From an uncultured Flavobacterium sp. (lineage in GTDB: Bacteria; Bacteroidota; Bacteroidia; Flavobacteriales; Flavobacteriaceae): 17,313 bases of DNA. Below, one piece after another: positions 1 through 5,634 of this stretch. Positions within the stretch are counted from its first letter, which is position 1; every line of letters begins with the position of its first letter. Both the position numbers and the translations under genes were made by a program. The DNA is taken from contig NZ_CALFIG010000171.1 in NCBI RefSeq assembly GCF_937876455.1, forward strand, positions 1 to 17,313. Direction: 5' to 3'. Under the pieces are notes generated by a model. The model had not been told where the DNA came from, did not search any database, and saw only the letters and a program-made list of their open reading frames with translations.

Positions 1-213
1 GCCGTTGGCGGAACCATTGGCTTGCGGAATCGGATTTTGCGTCATGATAACCTCTGGCTGTGGGGTTGATGGTGCGTCTGCCCTGCCGCCGGATTCCGGT
101 TCGGTCTGATGAATATATTGCGATGGCCGCAACGATTCGTTTTTTGTTTCGGTCTTGATCGGCGCATCCGGTTGCGCGTTTGATACGGCAATTGATGCGG
201 CGATTGAAAATTC
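1..213 (-). other. GC-richer left-end segment with truncated minus-strand reading frame; probable chimeric join
   Basis: The first ~205 bases are visibly GC-richer than the rest of the window. On the minus strand a frame is open from about 213 to the left edge and encodes a Pro/Gln/Ala-rich, low-complexity stretch (for example PSTPQPEVIMTQNPIPQANG). It has no ATG before residue ~57, and a TAA lies immediately upstream at 214-216. The + strand cassette gene starts being open at 208, so two opposing frames are both cut at about the same place. I infer an artificial or recombinational junction near 205-215 and treat the left piece as foreign to the phage. No function can be assigned to the fragment. 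Confidence 0.45.
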
Positions 214-249
214 TTATTTGAAGATGAAGGATTTTCTCCTGATAGCGAA

Positions 250-525
250 TTGGTTGAAATTCTTGATAGTGTTTCTTATGACAGAAGTAAAGTTCAAGAA
301 ACATTTATTAAAAAATGGGTTGCTGATAATAACTTAAAACTTGAATTAGTTGAAGGGCAAAAAGTTATTGCAAAACTTGTCCGTAAAGGCGAAGTTGAAG
401 GCGAAATTGTCAAACTATATCCTGAAACTATGCAGTATGGTTTTTGGCACGAAGGTCAAGGATGCGAAAAAGGCAAAGGTCATACTTACGTTAATTTTGA
501 AAACGTGGTGTCTGTCATAGCCTGA
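250..525 (+). CDS. Hypothetical protein of a gene cassette, probably 5'-truncated
   Basis: I do not recognise this protein. The frame from TTG 250 gives 91 residues, but it is already open from 208 (after a TGA at 205-207), and the upstream codons (FEDEGFSPDSE...) look like normal protein. The true start may therefore have been lost at the junction near position 210. The chain is soluble-looking, with a helical Lys/Glu-rich first half and a beta-rich second half containing GEVEGEIVKLYPETMQYGF and a Gly/His patch (WHEGQGCEKGKGHTY). It has no signal peptide or membrane segment. The TGA stop abuts the first attC-like palindrome, the usual position of a cassette gene relative to its recombination site. 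Confidence 0.55.
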   Translation: MVEILDSVSYDRSKVQETFIKKWVADNNLKLELVEGQKVIAKLVRKGEVEGEIVKLYPETMQYGFWHEGQGCEKGKGHTYVNFENVVSVIA

Positions 526-611
526 CCGCTAACGGTTTGTGGCTTTGTGTCAGGCTGCGAAGCGTAAGCATTGAGCGGTCGGGCAGCTTGCACAAAGCCG
601 CTGTTATAAGC
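526..611 (+). repeat. attC-like integron recombination site 1
   Basis: The left core is CCGCTAAC (526-533) and the right core is GTTATAAGC (603-611). Between them are near-perfect inverted arms: GGCTTTGTGTCAGGCTGC (541-558) pairs with GCAGCTTGCACAAAGCC (583-599), with one bulged base and one mismatch. Unpaired spacers are 7 nt on the left and 3 nt on the right, and the terminal loop is about 24 nt. Core AAC/GTT ends, a long imperfect stem, an extrahelical base and asymmetric spacers are the architecture of attC sites. The cores fit RYYYAAC/GTTRRRY only approximately. Alternatively it could be a repetitive palindromic element of Bacteroidota genomes. Confidence 0.7.
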
Positions 612-678
612 TGGCTGCGATTGATTACCGAAAAGCTAAATACGAAGCACTAAACAAAAGAATTAAAAAAAAGAAGCG

Positions 679-1479
679 ATGGAAATAAATAAAATATACA
701 ACGAAAATTGCCTTCAAACAATGGCTAAAATGCCTGATAATTTCATTGACTTAACGGTTACTTCACCGCCTTACGATGATTTAAGAACTTACAATGGATA
801 TTGTTTTGACTTTGAAAATGTAGCCAAAGAATTATTCAGAGTAACAAAACAAGGTGGTGTTGTTGTTTGGAATGTAAACGATGCCACAAAGAACGGAAGT
901 GAAACACTTACATCTTTAAGGCAAGTTTTGTTCTTTAATCAAATTGGTTTCAATGTAGAAACTATGATTTGGGAAAAGACTGGAAGCGGTTGTTTAGGTA
1001 GTAATAAGTTTTATGGGCAAAACTTTGAGTATATGTTTATACTAACCAAAGGGATGCCGAAAACAACGAACTTAATTTGTGATAGGGAAAACAAAGTTAA
1101 AAGCGGAATTGTAAAGGTGAATGGAGGACTTGACAAAACAGGCAAAGGAAAAGACAGGATAGTGGAAAGAAAGCCATTTGGAAAAAGAAACAATATTTGG
1201 CGATTTGATACACAAAAAAATACTGAACATCCTGCACCTTTCCCTGAACAATTAGCAAACGACCATATCATAAGTTGGAGTAACGAAAATGATTTGATTT
1301 ATGACCCGTTTATGGGAAGTGGAACAACGGCTAAAATGGCAATTTTAAATAACAGAAAATACATTGGCAGTGAAATTTCAGAAGAATATTGTAAGATTAT
1401 TGAAACTCGTATTAAAGAGTGCGGTGGGCTTTTTTTTAATTCTTTTGAAACGGAATTGTCAAACGAAGCAGGAACGTAG
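679..1479 (+). CDS. Site-specific DNA methyltransferase, beta class (N6-adenine or N4-cytosine)
   Basis: A SAM-dependent methyltransferase of the N6_N4_Mtase family (PF01555-type) that methylates the exocyclic amino group of A or C in DNA. Catalytic motif IV, TSPPY, is at residues 28-32. SAM-binding motif I, DPFMGSGTT, is at 209-217. This reversed order, catalytic motif first, defines the beta class. The stretch EHPAPFPEQLANDHIISWS (183-201) is typical of these enzymes. At 266 aa it is full length. ATG follows an A-rich leader ending AAAGAAGCG. The gene sits alone between two attC-like sites, with no restriction endonuclease beside it, so I infer an orphan methyltransferase that may protect DNA from host restriction. 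The recognition sequence and A-versus-C specificity cannot be read from the sequence. Confidence 0.9.
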   Translation: MEINKIYNENCLQTMAKMPDNFIDLTVTSPPYDDLRTYNGYCFDFENVAKELFRVTKQGGVVVWNVNDATKNGSETLTSLRQVLFFNQIGFNVETMIWEKTGSGCLGSNKFYGQNFEYMFILTKGMPKTTNLICDRENKVKSGIVKVNGGLDKTGKGKDRIVERKPFGKRNNIWRFDTQKNTEHPAPFPEQLANDHIISWSNENDLIYDPFMGSGTTAKMAILNNRKYIGSEISEEYCKIIETRIKECGGLFFNSFETELSNEAGT

Positions 1480-1485
1480 CAGCTT

Positions 1486-1560
1486 GCTTATAACGGAATG
1501 CAGCTATGCGCAGCCTTGTGTTGCGCCTGCGGCAAGGTTGCGTATAGGTGCTGTTAGCGG
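1486..1560 (+). repeat. attC-like integron recombination site 2
   Basis: The left core GCTTATAAC (1486-1494) is the exact reverse complement of the right core of site 1. The right core is GTTAGCGG (1553-1560). Arms 1501-1518 (CAGCTATGCGCAGCCTTG) and 1533-1550 (CAAGGTTGCGTATAGGTG) pair over 18 positions with two G.T wobbles and one mismatch, and the loop is 14 nt. Spacers are 6 nt left and 2 nt right, the same asymmetry direction as site 1. The methyltransferase stop codon (1477-1479) lies 6 nt upstream. Confidence 0.72.
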
Positions 1561-1596
1561 TTCGTGCCGGATTATTAACGATTAAACTTAAATAGA

Positions 1597-2250
1597 ATGA
1601 GAATATTAGTAGCCTGTGAAGAAAGCCAGGCATTGACAAACAGATTTAGGGAGTTAGGACACGAGGCTTTTTCTTGTGATATACTTCCTTGCAGTGGCGG
1701 ACATCCTGAATGGCATTTGCAACAAGATGTAACCGAATTGCTAAAACAGAAATGGGATATGATTGTAGCGTTTCCGCCCTGCACATATCTAACAGTAACA
1801 GGAAACCGATGGTTTAATATTGACCGATACGGAGAAAAAGCCGTAAAAAGGCATAAAGACCGTGAAGAAGCGATTAAATTCTTTTTGATGTTCGCTAATG
1901 CTGATTGTGATTATATCGCTATTGAGAACCCAGTAGGAATAATGAGTAGTGAATGGCGGAAACCTGACCAAATAATTAACCCTTACGAATTTGGCGACCC
2001 ATACGAAAAGAAAACTTGCCTATGGCTAAAAGGATTACCGCCATTGAAGGCTACGAATGTGGTAAAGCCTGAACCAAGAAAAGAATTTAAGAGTGGTAAA
2101 ACAATGCCTGGCTGGTATGCTGATGCATGGAAACTACCTAAAGATGAAAGGGCAAAACTACGTTCAAAAACGTTTCCAGGAATTGCACAGGCTATGACTA
2201 CTCAATGGACAAACTTCATTTCGGAGCAGTCCGGTAGGCATGACCGCTAA
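1597..2250 (+). CDS. C5-cytosine methyltransferase-like protein (phage/cassette type)
   Basis: A small (217 aa) Rossmann-fold protein of the type found in many phages and usually annotated as DNA cytosine methyltransferase. It begins RILVACEESQALTNRFRELG, a SAM-site-like strand and helix. PPC (60-62) matches catalytic motif IV of C5 methylases, with Cys62 as the nucleophile position. ENP (110-112) takes the place of the ENV motif VI. KKTCLWLKGLPPL (138-150) and FPGIAQAMTTQW (193-204) are conserved in this subfamily. It lacks a recognisable large target-recognition domain, so whether it methylates DNA is inferred. ATG is 37 nt after site 2. The TAA stop lies inside the left core of site 3 (CCGC-TAA-C), as is common in integron cassettes. 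Confidence 0.75.
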   Translation: MRILVACEESQALTNRFRELGHEAFSCDILPCSGGHPEWHLQQDVTELLKQKWDMIVAFPPCTYLTVTGNRWFNIDRYGEKAVKRHKDREEAIKFFLMFANADCDYIAIENPVGIMSSEWRKPDQIINPYEFGDPYEKKTCLWLKGLPPLKATNVVKPEPRKEFKSGKTMPGWYADAWKLPKDERAKLRSKTFPGIAQAMTTQWTNFISEQSGRHDR

Positions 2251-2286
2251 CTTGTTGATATGCGATACCAGTAGCGCATATCAACA
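2244..2286 (+). repeat. Partial attC-like site 3 (left core and hairpin only)
   Basis: The left core CCGCTAAC (2244-2251) is the exact reverse complement of the right core of site 2. It is followed by a perfect 12-bp inverted repeat, TGTTGATATGCG (2253-2264) and CGCATATCAACA (2275-2286), with a 10-nt loop. No GTT-type right core follows; the sequence passes into A-rich DNA. I read it as the terminal site of the array whose right half was lost or replaced at the junction with the phage genes. The hairpin has no T-run on the + strand, so an intrinsic terminator is less likely. Confidence 0.5.
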
Positions 2287-2396
2287 CAAAACAAATACAA
2301 AATAAAAAATAAACGAAAACAATACTATAATTATATGTTTTCCAATTTTTCCATTTTATGAGCGCAATTTAAAGCAATATAAACTAAAACAAAACA

Positions 2397-3188
2397 ATGG
2401 CAGACGTAAACAAAAAATCTTTTTTAATTCATTTGGACACGTTAGCTGTGTTAGATGAACTTGACGATGTACAGGCTGGAAAATTATTTAAAGCAATAAA
2501 GAGTTATCAACACAATTTAACAGAAAATAACAATTTGTGTACAAATGTGGATAACCTTGATTTTGTCACTAAAATATTATTCTCGCCATTTAAGGCGCAA
2601 TTCGACAGAGAATTTAACAAATGGGTTGAAAAATCAGAGAAAAACAAGGAAAATGCACAAAAAAGATGGAAAAATGCTATACCAAACGATGCGAACGCAT
2701 GCGAACGCATGCGAACGCATACGAACGCATACGATAATGTAAATGATAATGTAAATGATAATGTAAATGATAATGTAAATGATAATGATAATGTTAGTGA
2801 TAGTGGTAATAACGCGCGCGAGTCTTTTTTAATTTTAAAAAAAGATTTCATAGATGTCGCTAATTTTAGAAAATGCAGATTATATCAATATGAAGAGCTG
2901 AACGATGCCTTAAAGGAAATGTACACGATGGCTGAATGGAAAGGGTGGATAGGGTTTAATGACTACCTTGATAAATACTGCATATTTATCCGCCAAATAG
3001 ATGACCAAATAAAAATACACGAATACAAGAAACTTAGAAATGATTACATTCTTAGCAATCGTATTAGTATTGATGACTTCTTAGAACTATTAAAGAAATT
3101 CAACAATTACAAACCAGCTAGAGAAAAATATAATTCAGTCTATCCAGCATTAATAGGCTGGTTAAAAAAAGAATTAAATCAAGAATAG
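2397..3188 (+). CDS. DUF6291-like phage replication protein
   Basis: The N-terminal ~90 residues (KSFLIHLDTLAVLDELDDVQAGKLFKAI..., then SPFKAQFDREFNKWVEKSEKNKENAQKRW) resemble the DUF6291 module that opens many phage replication-initiation proteins. A low-complexity linker follows (about residues 98-140), with Asn-Ala/His-Thr repeats and four copies of DNVN. The C-terminal domain (about 145-263) is helical and ends GWLKKELNQE. The linker is encoded by two tandem DNA repeats and the gene contains a DnaA box, an arrangement like lambda O, where the origin lies inside the initiator gene. ATG follows an A-rich leader (AAAACAAAACA). Helicase-loader or initiator activity is inferred; no catalytic motif is visible. 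Confidence 0.65.
   Translation: MADVNKKSFLIHLDTLAVLDELDDVQAGKLFKAIKSYQHNLTENNNLCTNVDNLDFVTKILFSPFKAQFDREFNKWVEKSEKNKENAQKRWKNAIPNDANACERMRTHTNAYDNVNDNVNDNVNDNVNDNDNVSDSGNNARESFLILKKDFIDVANFRKCRLYQYEELNDALKEMYTMAEWKGWIGFNDYLDKYCIFIRQIDDQIKIHEYKKLRNDYILSNRISIDDFLELLKKFNNYKPAREKYNSVYPALIGWLKKELNQE
2546..2554 (-). promoter_or_regulatory. Consensus DnaA box
   Basis: TGTGGATAA on the + strand is the exact complement of the DnaA box TTATCCACA. A near-consensus copy, TTATCAACA, lies on the + strand at 2504-2512. Both lie within the replication gene, 140-190 bp upstream of its iterons, so I infer that they belong to a replication origin that recruits host DnaA. A single 9-mer can occur by chance. Confidence 0.45.
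2691..2730 (+). repeat. Four tandem 10-bp iterons (GCGAACGCAT)
   Basis: There are three exact copies of GCGAACGCAT and one ACGAACGCAT, head to tail. Each junction forms the dyad ATGCG-AA-CGCAT, suited to binding a dimeric initiator. The 10-bp unit is not a multiple of three, so the protein repeat is irregular, which argues that the DNA sequence itself may be selected. GC-rich iterons next to an AT-rich repeat are typical of phage and plasmid origins. Confidence 0.6.
2733..2780 (+). repeat. Four tandem 12-bp AT-rich repeats (GATAATGTAAAT)
   Basis: Four exact copies encode (DNVN)4 and are followed by a partial unit GATAATGATAATG. The block is AT-rich and abuts the iterons, so it could be the duplex-unwinding element of the origin. 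It could also be an unstable in-frame microsatellite encoding a flexible Asp/Asn linker. Confidence 0.6.
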
Positions 3189-3341
3189 CCTTAAAATATA
3201 TCTAATTCTTCAGTAAAGTACTTAAATTTAAAAGATAAACACAAAATGGTATAAACTTATTAAAAACAAAAAACAATCGAAATTTAACACGTTTATAAAA
3301 ATATTAAAAATAAACTAATCTTAAACCTAAAAACAAATAAA

Positions 3342-3722
3342 ATGAAAAAACTATTATCGACTTCAGAATTAAACAGAAATTATTGTTACATGTCGCATGA
3401 CTATTCCACACAAACGGAATGGATAAAGGCAATAATTAAATCGCACAAAAAAGGCATCACGATTGGCGAATTGTCTATAATAACTAAATTGCCAAAGTCC
3501 ACTATATCAGCACGAATAGGCGATTTAAAACAAAATTTGATTACCTTACAATCTCGATTAGACACGGCAACGAATATACGTGTTACTGTTTGGGCGTGGT
3601 TATCTTATCAACACACAAAACAAAAAATTACAAACATGGATAAATTAAAAACAATTACAGATTTATGTTTAAAATCTCAATCAAAACTTTCAGAACAAAT
3701 TTTAAACGTAATTAATCAATAA
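3342..3722 (+). CDS. Winged-helix (HTH) DNA-binding protein
   Basis: A 126-aa protein with a central helix-turn-helix, about residues 34-62 (SHKKGITIGELSIITKLPKS then TISARIGDLK). The turn and the recognition helix (KSTISARIGDLK) resemble MarR/DprA-C-type winged helices seen in small phage regulators. The C-terminal third is a Lys/Gln/Leu-rich helical tail that may mediate dimerisation. ATG follows an A-rich leader (AAACAAATAAA). It sits between the replication protein and the nuclease remnant, one base before the next ORF, so it is probably co-transcribed. Regulation of early genes is an inference; no operator is evident. The 153-bp gap upstream is AT-rich and shows no other feature. Confidence 0.6.
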   Translation: MKKLLSTSELNRNYCYMSHDYSTQTEWIKAIIKSHKKGITIGELSIITKLPKSTISARIGDLKQNLITLQSRLDTATNIRVTVWAWLSYQHTKQKITNMDKLKTITDLCLKSQSKLSEQILNVINQ

Positions 3723-3723
3723 T

Positions 3724-3855
3724 ATGAAACTAAACATATATGTCGGCTTACGTGCAATTGCCTATGTTATCACACAAGGTTGTGAGGTAATAAAACACGG
3801 TATCAAAAAAGTAAATGTCACCTTTGATAATTACTATGAGTTCATAGCAGGGTAA
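3724..3855 (+). CDS. Short ORF resembling Cas9 RuvC-I strand and bridge-helix approach
   Basis: The 43-aa product runs MKLNIYVGLRAIAYVITQGC and ends FDNYYEFIAG before TAA. Its layout resembles the start of Cas9: a first RuvC strand (NIYVGL...IAYVI against ILGLDLG...IGWA), then a second strand (EVIKHGIKKV against the ..GVRI.. strand). The catalytic Asp of RuvC-I is missing. Beyond the TAA the same frame continues with LVSLRITRRQKRQARERG, an Arg-rich segment like the Cas9 bridge helix, and then runs without another stop into the HNH domain at 3943. TAA for a Lys codon (AAA) would explain the break. It starts one base after the upstream stop. The match is by eye, so a coincidental small ORF is possible. 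Confidence 0.45.
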   Translation: MKLNIYVGLRAIAYVITQGCEVIKHGIKKVNVTFDNYYEFIAG

Positions 3856-3942
3856 CTGGTTAGTCTTCGCATCACACGAAGACAGAAAAGGCAGGCACGA
3901 GAGCGAGGAATTTCACCGTATGAACCTGATACTATAATTCCA

Positions 3943-4221
3943 TTGGAAGAATTATTTACCGACAAATACGACCTTGACCATATTGTACCGAAAAGTAAAA
4001 TCTTTGAAACAGGCTACGCAAATCTTGTGCTTTGTCGCAAGGAATTAAATAAGTTGAAAAACAGAAAGTTAGCGAGTGATTTTGTTAAATCTGATTTAGG
4101 CTTCAATGAAGAAAAATGGAAAGAAGTAGCGGAAAAATTCGGAGCTAAAAAACAATTCTTGTTAATGCAAGAAGTACCGACATATTGGATAAGTAAACGA
4201 CAAAACAGCGACTACAATTAA
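3943..4221 (+). CDS. HNH endonuclease domain, Cas9-like
   Basis: The HNH core KYDLDHIVPKSKIFETGYAN (residues 8-27) and LVLCRKELNKLKNRK match the HNH_4 domain of Cas9. All three catalytic positions are present: Asp12 and His13 (DH), and Asn27 in the place of Cas9's NKVL Asn. The upstream in-frame sequence PDTIIPLEELF resembles the IPLxxLF lead-in of Cas9 HNH domains. The C-terminus (KKQFLLMQEVPTYWISKRQN) resembles the segment just before RuvC-III, and the ORF stops there. There is no in-frame ATG; the frame is open from the TAA at 3853-3855, and TTG 3943 is only the first candidate start. It could be an expressed free-standing HNH nuclease or part of a decayed Cas9-derived gene. It is next to a VRR-NUC gene. 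Confidence 0.7.
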   Translation: MEELFTDKYDLDHIVPKSKIFETGYANLVLCRKELNKLKNRKLASDFVKSDLGFNEEKWKEVAEKFGAKKQFLLMQEVPTYWISKRQNSDYN

Positions 4222-4244
4222 AAAAATTACAAAAAAAAAATAAA

Positions 4245-4637
4245 ATGCCAAATCCATACGACAAGTACATCACAAGAGAAACGCATGAGCACATAAAATT
4301 ATGCACATGGCTTAAAATTCAACACAGACACTTATTTTGGTGGCACACGCCAAACGAGGGCAAAAAGTCTGCATTTGAGCGCTATCTTTACTCACGCATG
4401 GGCGCACGAAATGGAGTATCAGACTTTATTATCATTGAGCCACGTGGCGAATACATAGGCTTATGTATTGAACTAAAAGCAAACGGCGTTAAAGTATTCA
4501 AACGCAATGGCACTTCTTATTTTCCTGAACAGCATCAATTTCTTTTGGATATGGAAGCGCAAGGCTTTAAAGCGAGTTTCCAATGTGGCTTTGAGAACGC
4601 AAAGAATGAAATACAGAAATACCTTGAATTGAAATAA
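4245..4637 (+). CDS. VRR-NUC domain nuclease
   Basis: A 130-aa PD-(D/E)XK-type nuclease of the small phage VRR-NUC family, associated with branched-DNA or junction cleavage in replication and recombination. Motifs: an N-terminal helix with His/Glu (ETHEHIKLCTWL), MGARNGVSDFIII with the catalytic Asp60, and GLCIELKANG with Glu76-x-Lys78. A late Gln (PEQHQFLLDMEAQGF, about 94-108) is conserved in the family. The length is typical. ATG lies 23 nt after the HNH stop, in an A-rich leader. It closes the early operon upstream of the terminator at 4766. Substrate and role are known for the family only. Confidence 0.8.
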   Translation: MPNPYDKYITRETHEHIKLCTWLKIQHRHLFWWHTPNEGKKSAFERYLYSRMGARNGVSDFIIIEPRGEYIGLCIELKANGVKVFKRNGTSYFPEQHQFLLDMEAQGFKASFQCGFENAKNEIQKYLELK

Positions 4638-4765
4638 ACTTCTGGGCGGTGTTATAAAACCCAAAATAAATAAAATGAAGGTAACTATATGCAATGATTG
4701 AAGAAATATACAACGAGAAAAAATTAATCTTAGGTATTAATAAAGTGAAGAAATTTATATTTTTT

Positions 4766-4793
4766 AACCACCGACTATTTTCGGTGGTTTTTT
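4766..4793 (+). terminator. Rho-independent terminator closing the early module
   Basis: A perfect 9-bp stem AACCACCGA / TCGGTGGTT with a 6-nt loop is followed directly by a run of six Ts. It lies 129 nt after the VRR-NUC stop and just before the gene at 4820. The reverse strand has no T-run, so it works mainly in the + direction. Confidence 0.85.
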
Positions 4794-4795
4794 AC

Positions 4796-4803
4796 TATCT
4801 TTG
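4796..4803 (+). promoter_or_regulatory. Candidate Bacteroidota -7 promoter box
   Basis: TATCTTTG fits the Bacteroidota -7 consensus TAnnTTTG. It lies immediately after the terminator and 16 nt before the ATG at 4820, a logical place to start the next operon. No good -33 TTTG box is seen at the expected distance, so this is tentative. Confidence 0.4.
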
Positions 4804-4819
4804 ATTTAAAATATGCAAC

Positions 4820-4993
4820 ATGAAAGAGATAATTAAAAATGTTCTAAAAAACAAAATCTCCACAAGAAACATTTGGAGCAACAAACCTTTAACACAACCG
4901 CAAATGTCATTACTGCGCAAAAGAAATATAACAGTAACGCATAAACCTTGCGACATCATTACTAATTCTTTCTTTATTGATTTCATTGTCTAA
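4820..4993 (+). CDS. Small hypothetical protein (57 aa)
   Basis: ATG 4820 to TAA 4991-4993, running directly into the next ATG at 4994 with no gap, which suggests translational coupling. The product (MKEIIKNVLKNKISTRNIWS...FFIDFIV) is basic in its first half and hydrophobic at its C-terminus. It has no recognisable domain. It is the first gene after the terminator/promoter pair. Confidence 0.5.
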   Translation: MKEIIKNVLKNKISTRNIWSNKPLTQPQMSLLRKRNITVTHKPCDIITNSFFIDFIV

Positions 4994-5566
4994 ATGAAGC
5001 TGAAAAATAGAATATACGACACTAAGCTAATTGAGTGGCAACAAGTGAAAGACATACAGCCACACAATCTGAAAATACCATACAATTACGACCACTTAAA
5101 ACAATCGATTCTAAAATATGGTATCGCTAAAGCCTATGACGTATGCGTTATCGACAATCAAATGTATTGGATAGATGGACACACACGGACAGACGTATTA
5201 AAAGAATTATTAAGCGATGGTGTCGAAATTCCTAAGAAGCTAACAGCCAACTTCTGCGAGGTGGCAAATATGCAAGAAGCTATTTCTATTTTACTTGATG
5301 TTCACAACCAGCGACAAAATCCAATCGACCAAGAAGTATTTGACGAATGGCGTGATGAAGTTGATTTTGATGTAAACGAAATAGCACTAAATATTAAACC
5401 AGCAGAATTAGATTTAACCAGCGAAACAGATTTAGACGAAAATGAAGAAAAAGGAATTAGCAATAAGTCATATTTCTTGAATGTCAGATGCGATTCTGAA
5501 CAACATGCACAAGAGCTATATGAACAACTTATTAGCAAAGGGTTAGATGTGAAAATAATAAACTAA
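4994..5566 (+). CDS. ParB/sulfiredoxin-fold domain protein
   Basis: A 190-aa protein with an N-terminal ParB-N-like domain. VKDIQPHNLKIPYNYDHLKQ (18-37) is followed by the signature DGHTR (61-65), the ParB phosphate-binding or nucleotide-contact motif, and by a helix TDVLKELLSDG. A middle acidic linker (ETDLDENEEKG) joins a C-terminal ~40-residue alpha/beta segment (SYFLNVRCDSEQHAQELYEQ). Such ParB-like proteins are often found just upstream of terminase genes in phages, some next to methyltransferases, and their function is mostly unknown; nuclease, CTPase or DNA-modification support roles are all proposed in the family. It shares an apparent operon with the 57-aa ORF. Confidence 0.75.
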   Translation: MKLKNRIYDTKLIEWQQVKDIQPHNLKIPYNYDHLKQSILKYGIAKAYDVCVIDNQMYWIDGHTRTDVLKELLSDGVEIPKKLTANFCEVANMQEAISILLDVHNQRQNPIDQEVFDEWRDEVDFDVNEIALNIKPAELDLTSETDLDENEEKGISNKSYFLNVRCDSEQHAQELYEQLISKGLDVKIIN

Positions 5567-5598
5567 AGTATGATATATTATAAATTTACAAATTTCAG

Positions 5599-5606
5599 TA
5601 TCTTTA
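5599..5606 (+). promoter_or_regulatory. Weak candidate -7 box upstream of terminase genes
   Basis: TATCTTTA resembles TAnnTTTG with one mismatch, 28 nt before the TerS ATG. A short inverted repeat, AAGTGTGT-AAT-ACATACTT, overlaps the following leader (about 5608-5626) and might be an operator or mRNA hairpin. No convincing -33 element is visible. Confidence 0.25.
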
Positions 5607-5634
5607 TAAGTGTGTAATACATACTTATTATCCT

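Larger units (their letters stand above)
208..2286 (+). mobile_element. Integron-type gene cassette array (two intact cassettes, one truncated)
   Basis: Three single-gene units are separated by attC-like sites. In integrons the crossover falls at G|TT of the right core, so a free cassette joins the TT-end left by the previous site to its own left core; these two ends must be complementary. That is seen here: GTTATAAGC at 603 pairs with GCTTATAAC at 1486 (unit about 604-1553), and GTTAGCGG at 1553 pairs with CCGCTAAC at 2244 (unit about 1554 to site 3). Complementarity extends weakly beyond the cores (GCTGC; TGCC). All genes share one orientation and have short leaders. The 5' end of the first unit, expected to show GTTAGCGG, is absent. 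No integrase or attI is visible. Confidence 0.62.

Noticed and set aside
155..337. A 60-aa ORF from an alternative start near the left end
   Set aside because: It crosses the suspected chimeric junction and overlaps the better-supported 250-525 frame.
2253..2286. Rho-independent terminator after the C5-methylase-like gene
   Set aside because: The hairpin is strong but is followed by A-rich DNA, not a T-run, and its flank matches the attC core series.
2691..2780. Possible CRISPR array
   Set aside because: The repeats are 10 and 12 bp and head to tail with no spacers, and they lie inside a coding gene.
2507..2851. A 114-aa minus-strand ORF with Leu/Ser/Thr repeats
   Set aside because: It is the antisense of the replication gene; its repeats are simply the 12-bp tandem repeat read backwards.
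3853..3855. Reassigned stop codon (TAA read through) in the whole phage
   Set aside because: Other genes end cleanly with TAA, TAG and TGA, so a global code change is not supported; a local nonsense change is simpler.
4694..4804. A 36-aa ORF after the VRR-NUC gene
   Set aside because: It runs through the intrinsic terminator hairpin, so it is unlikely to be translated as a gene.
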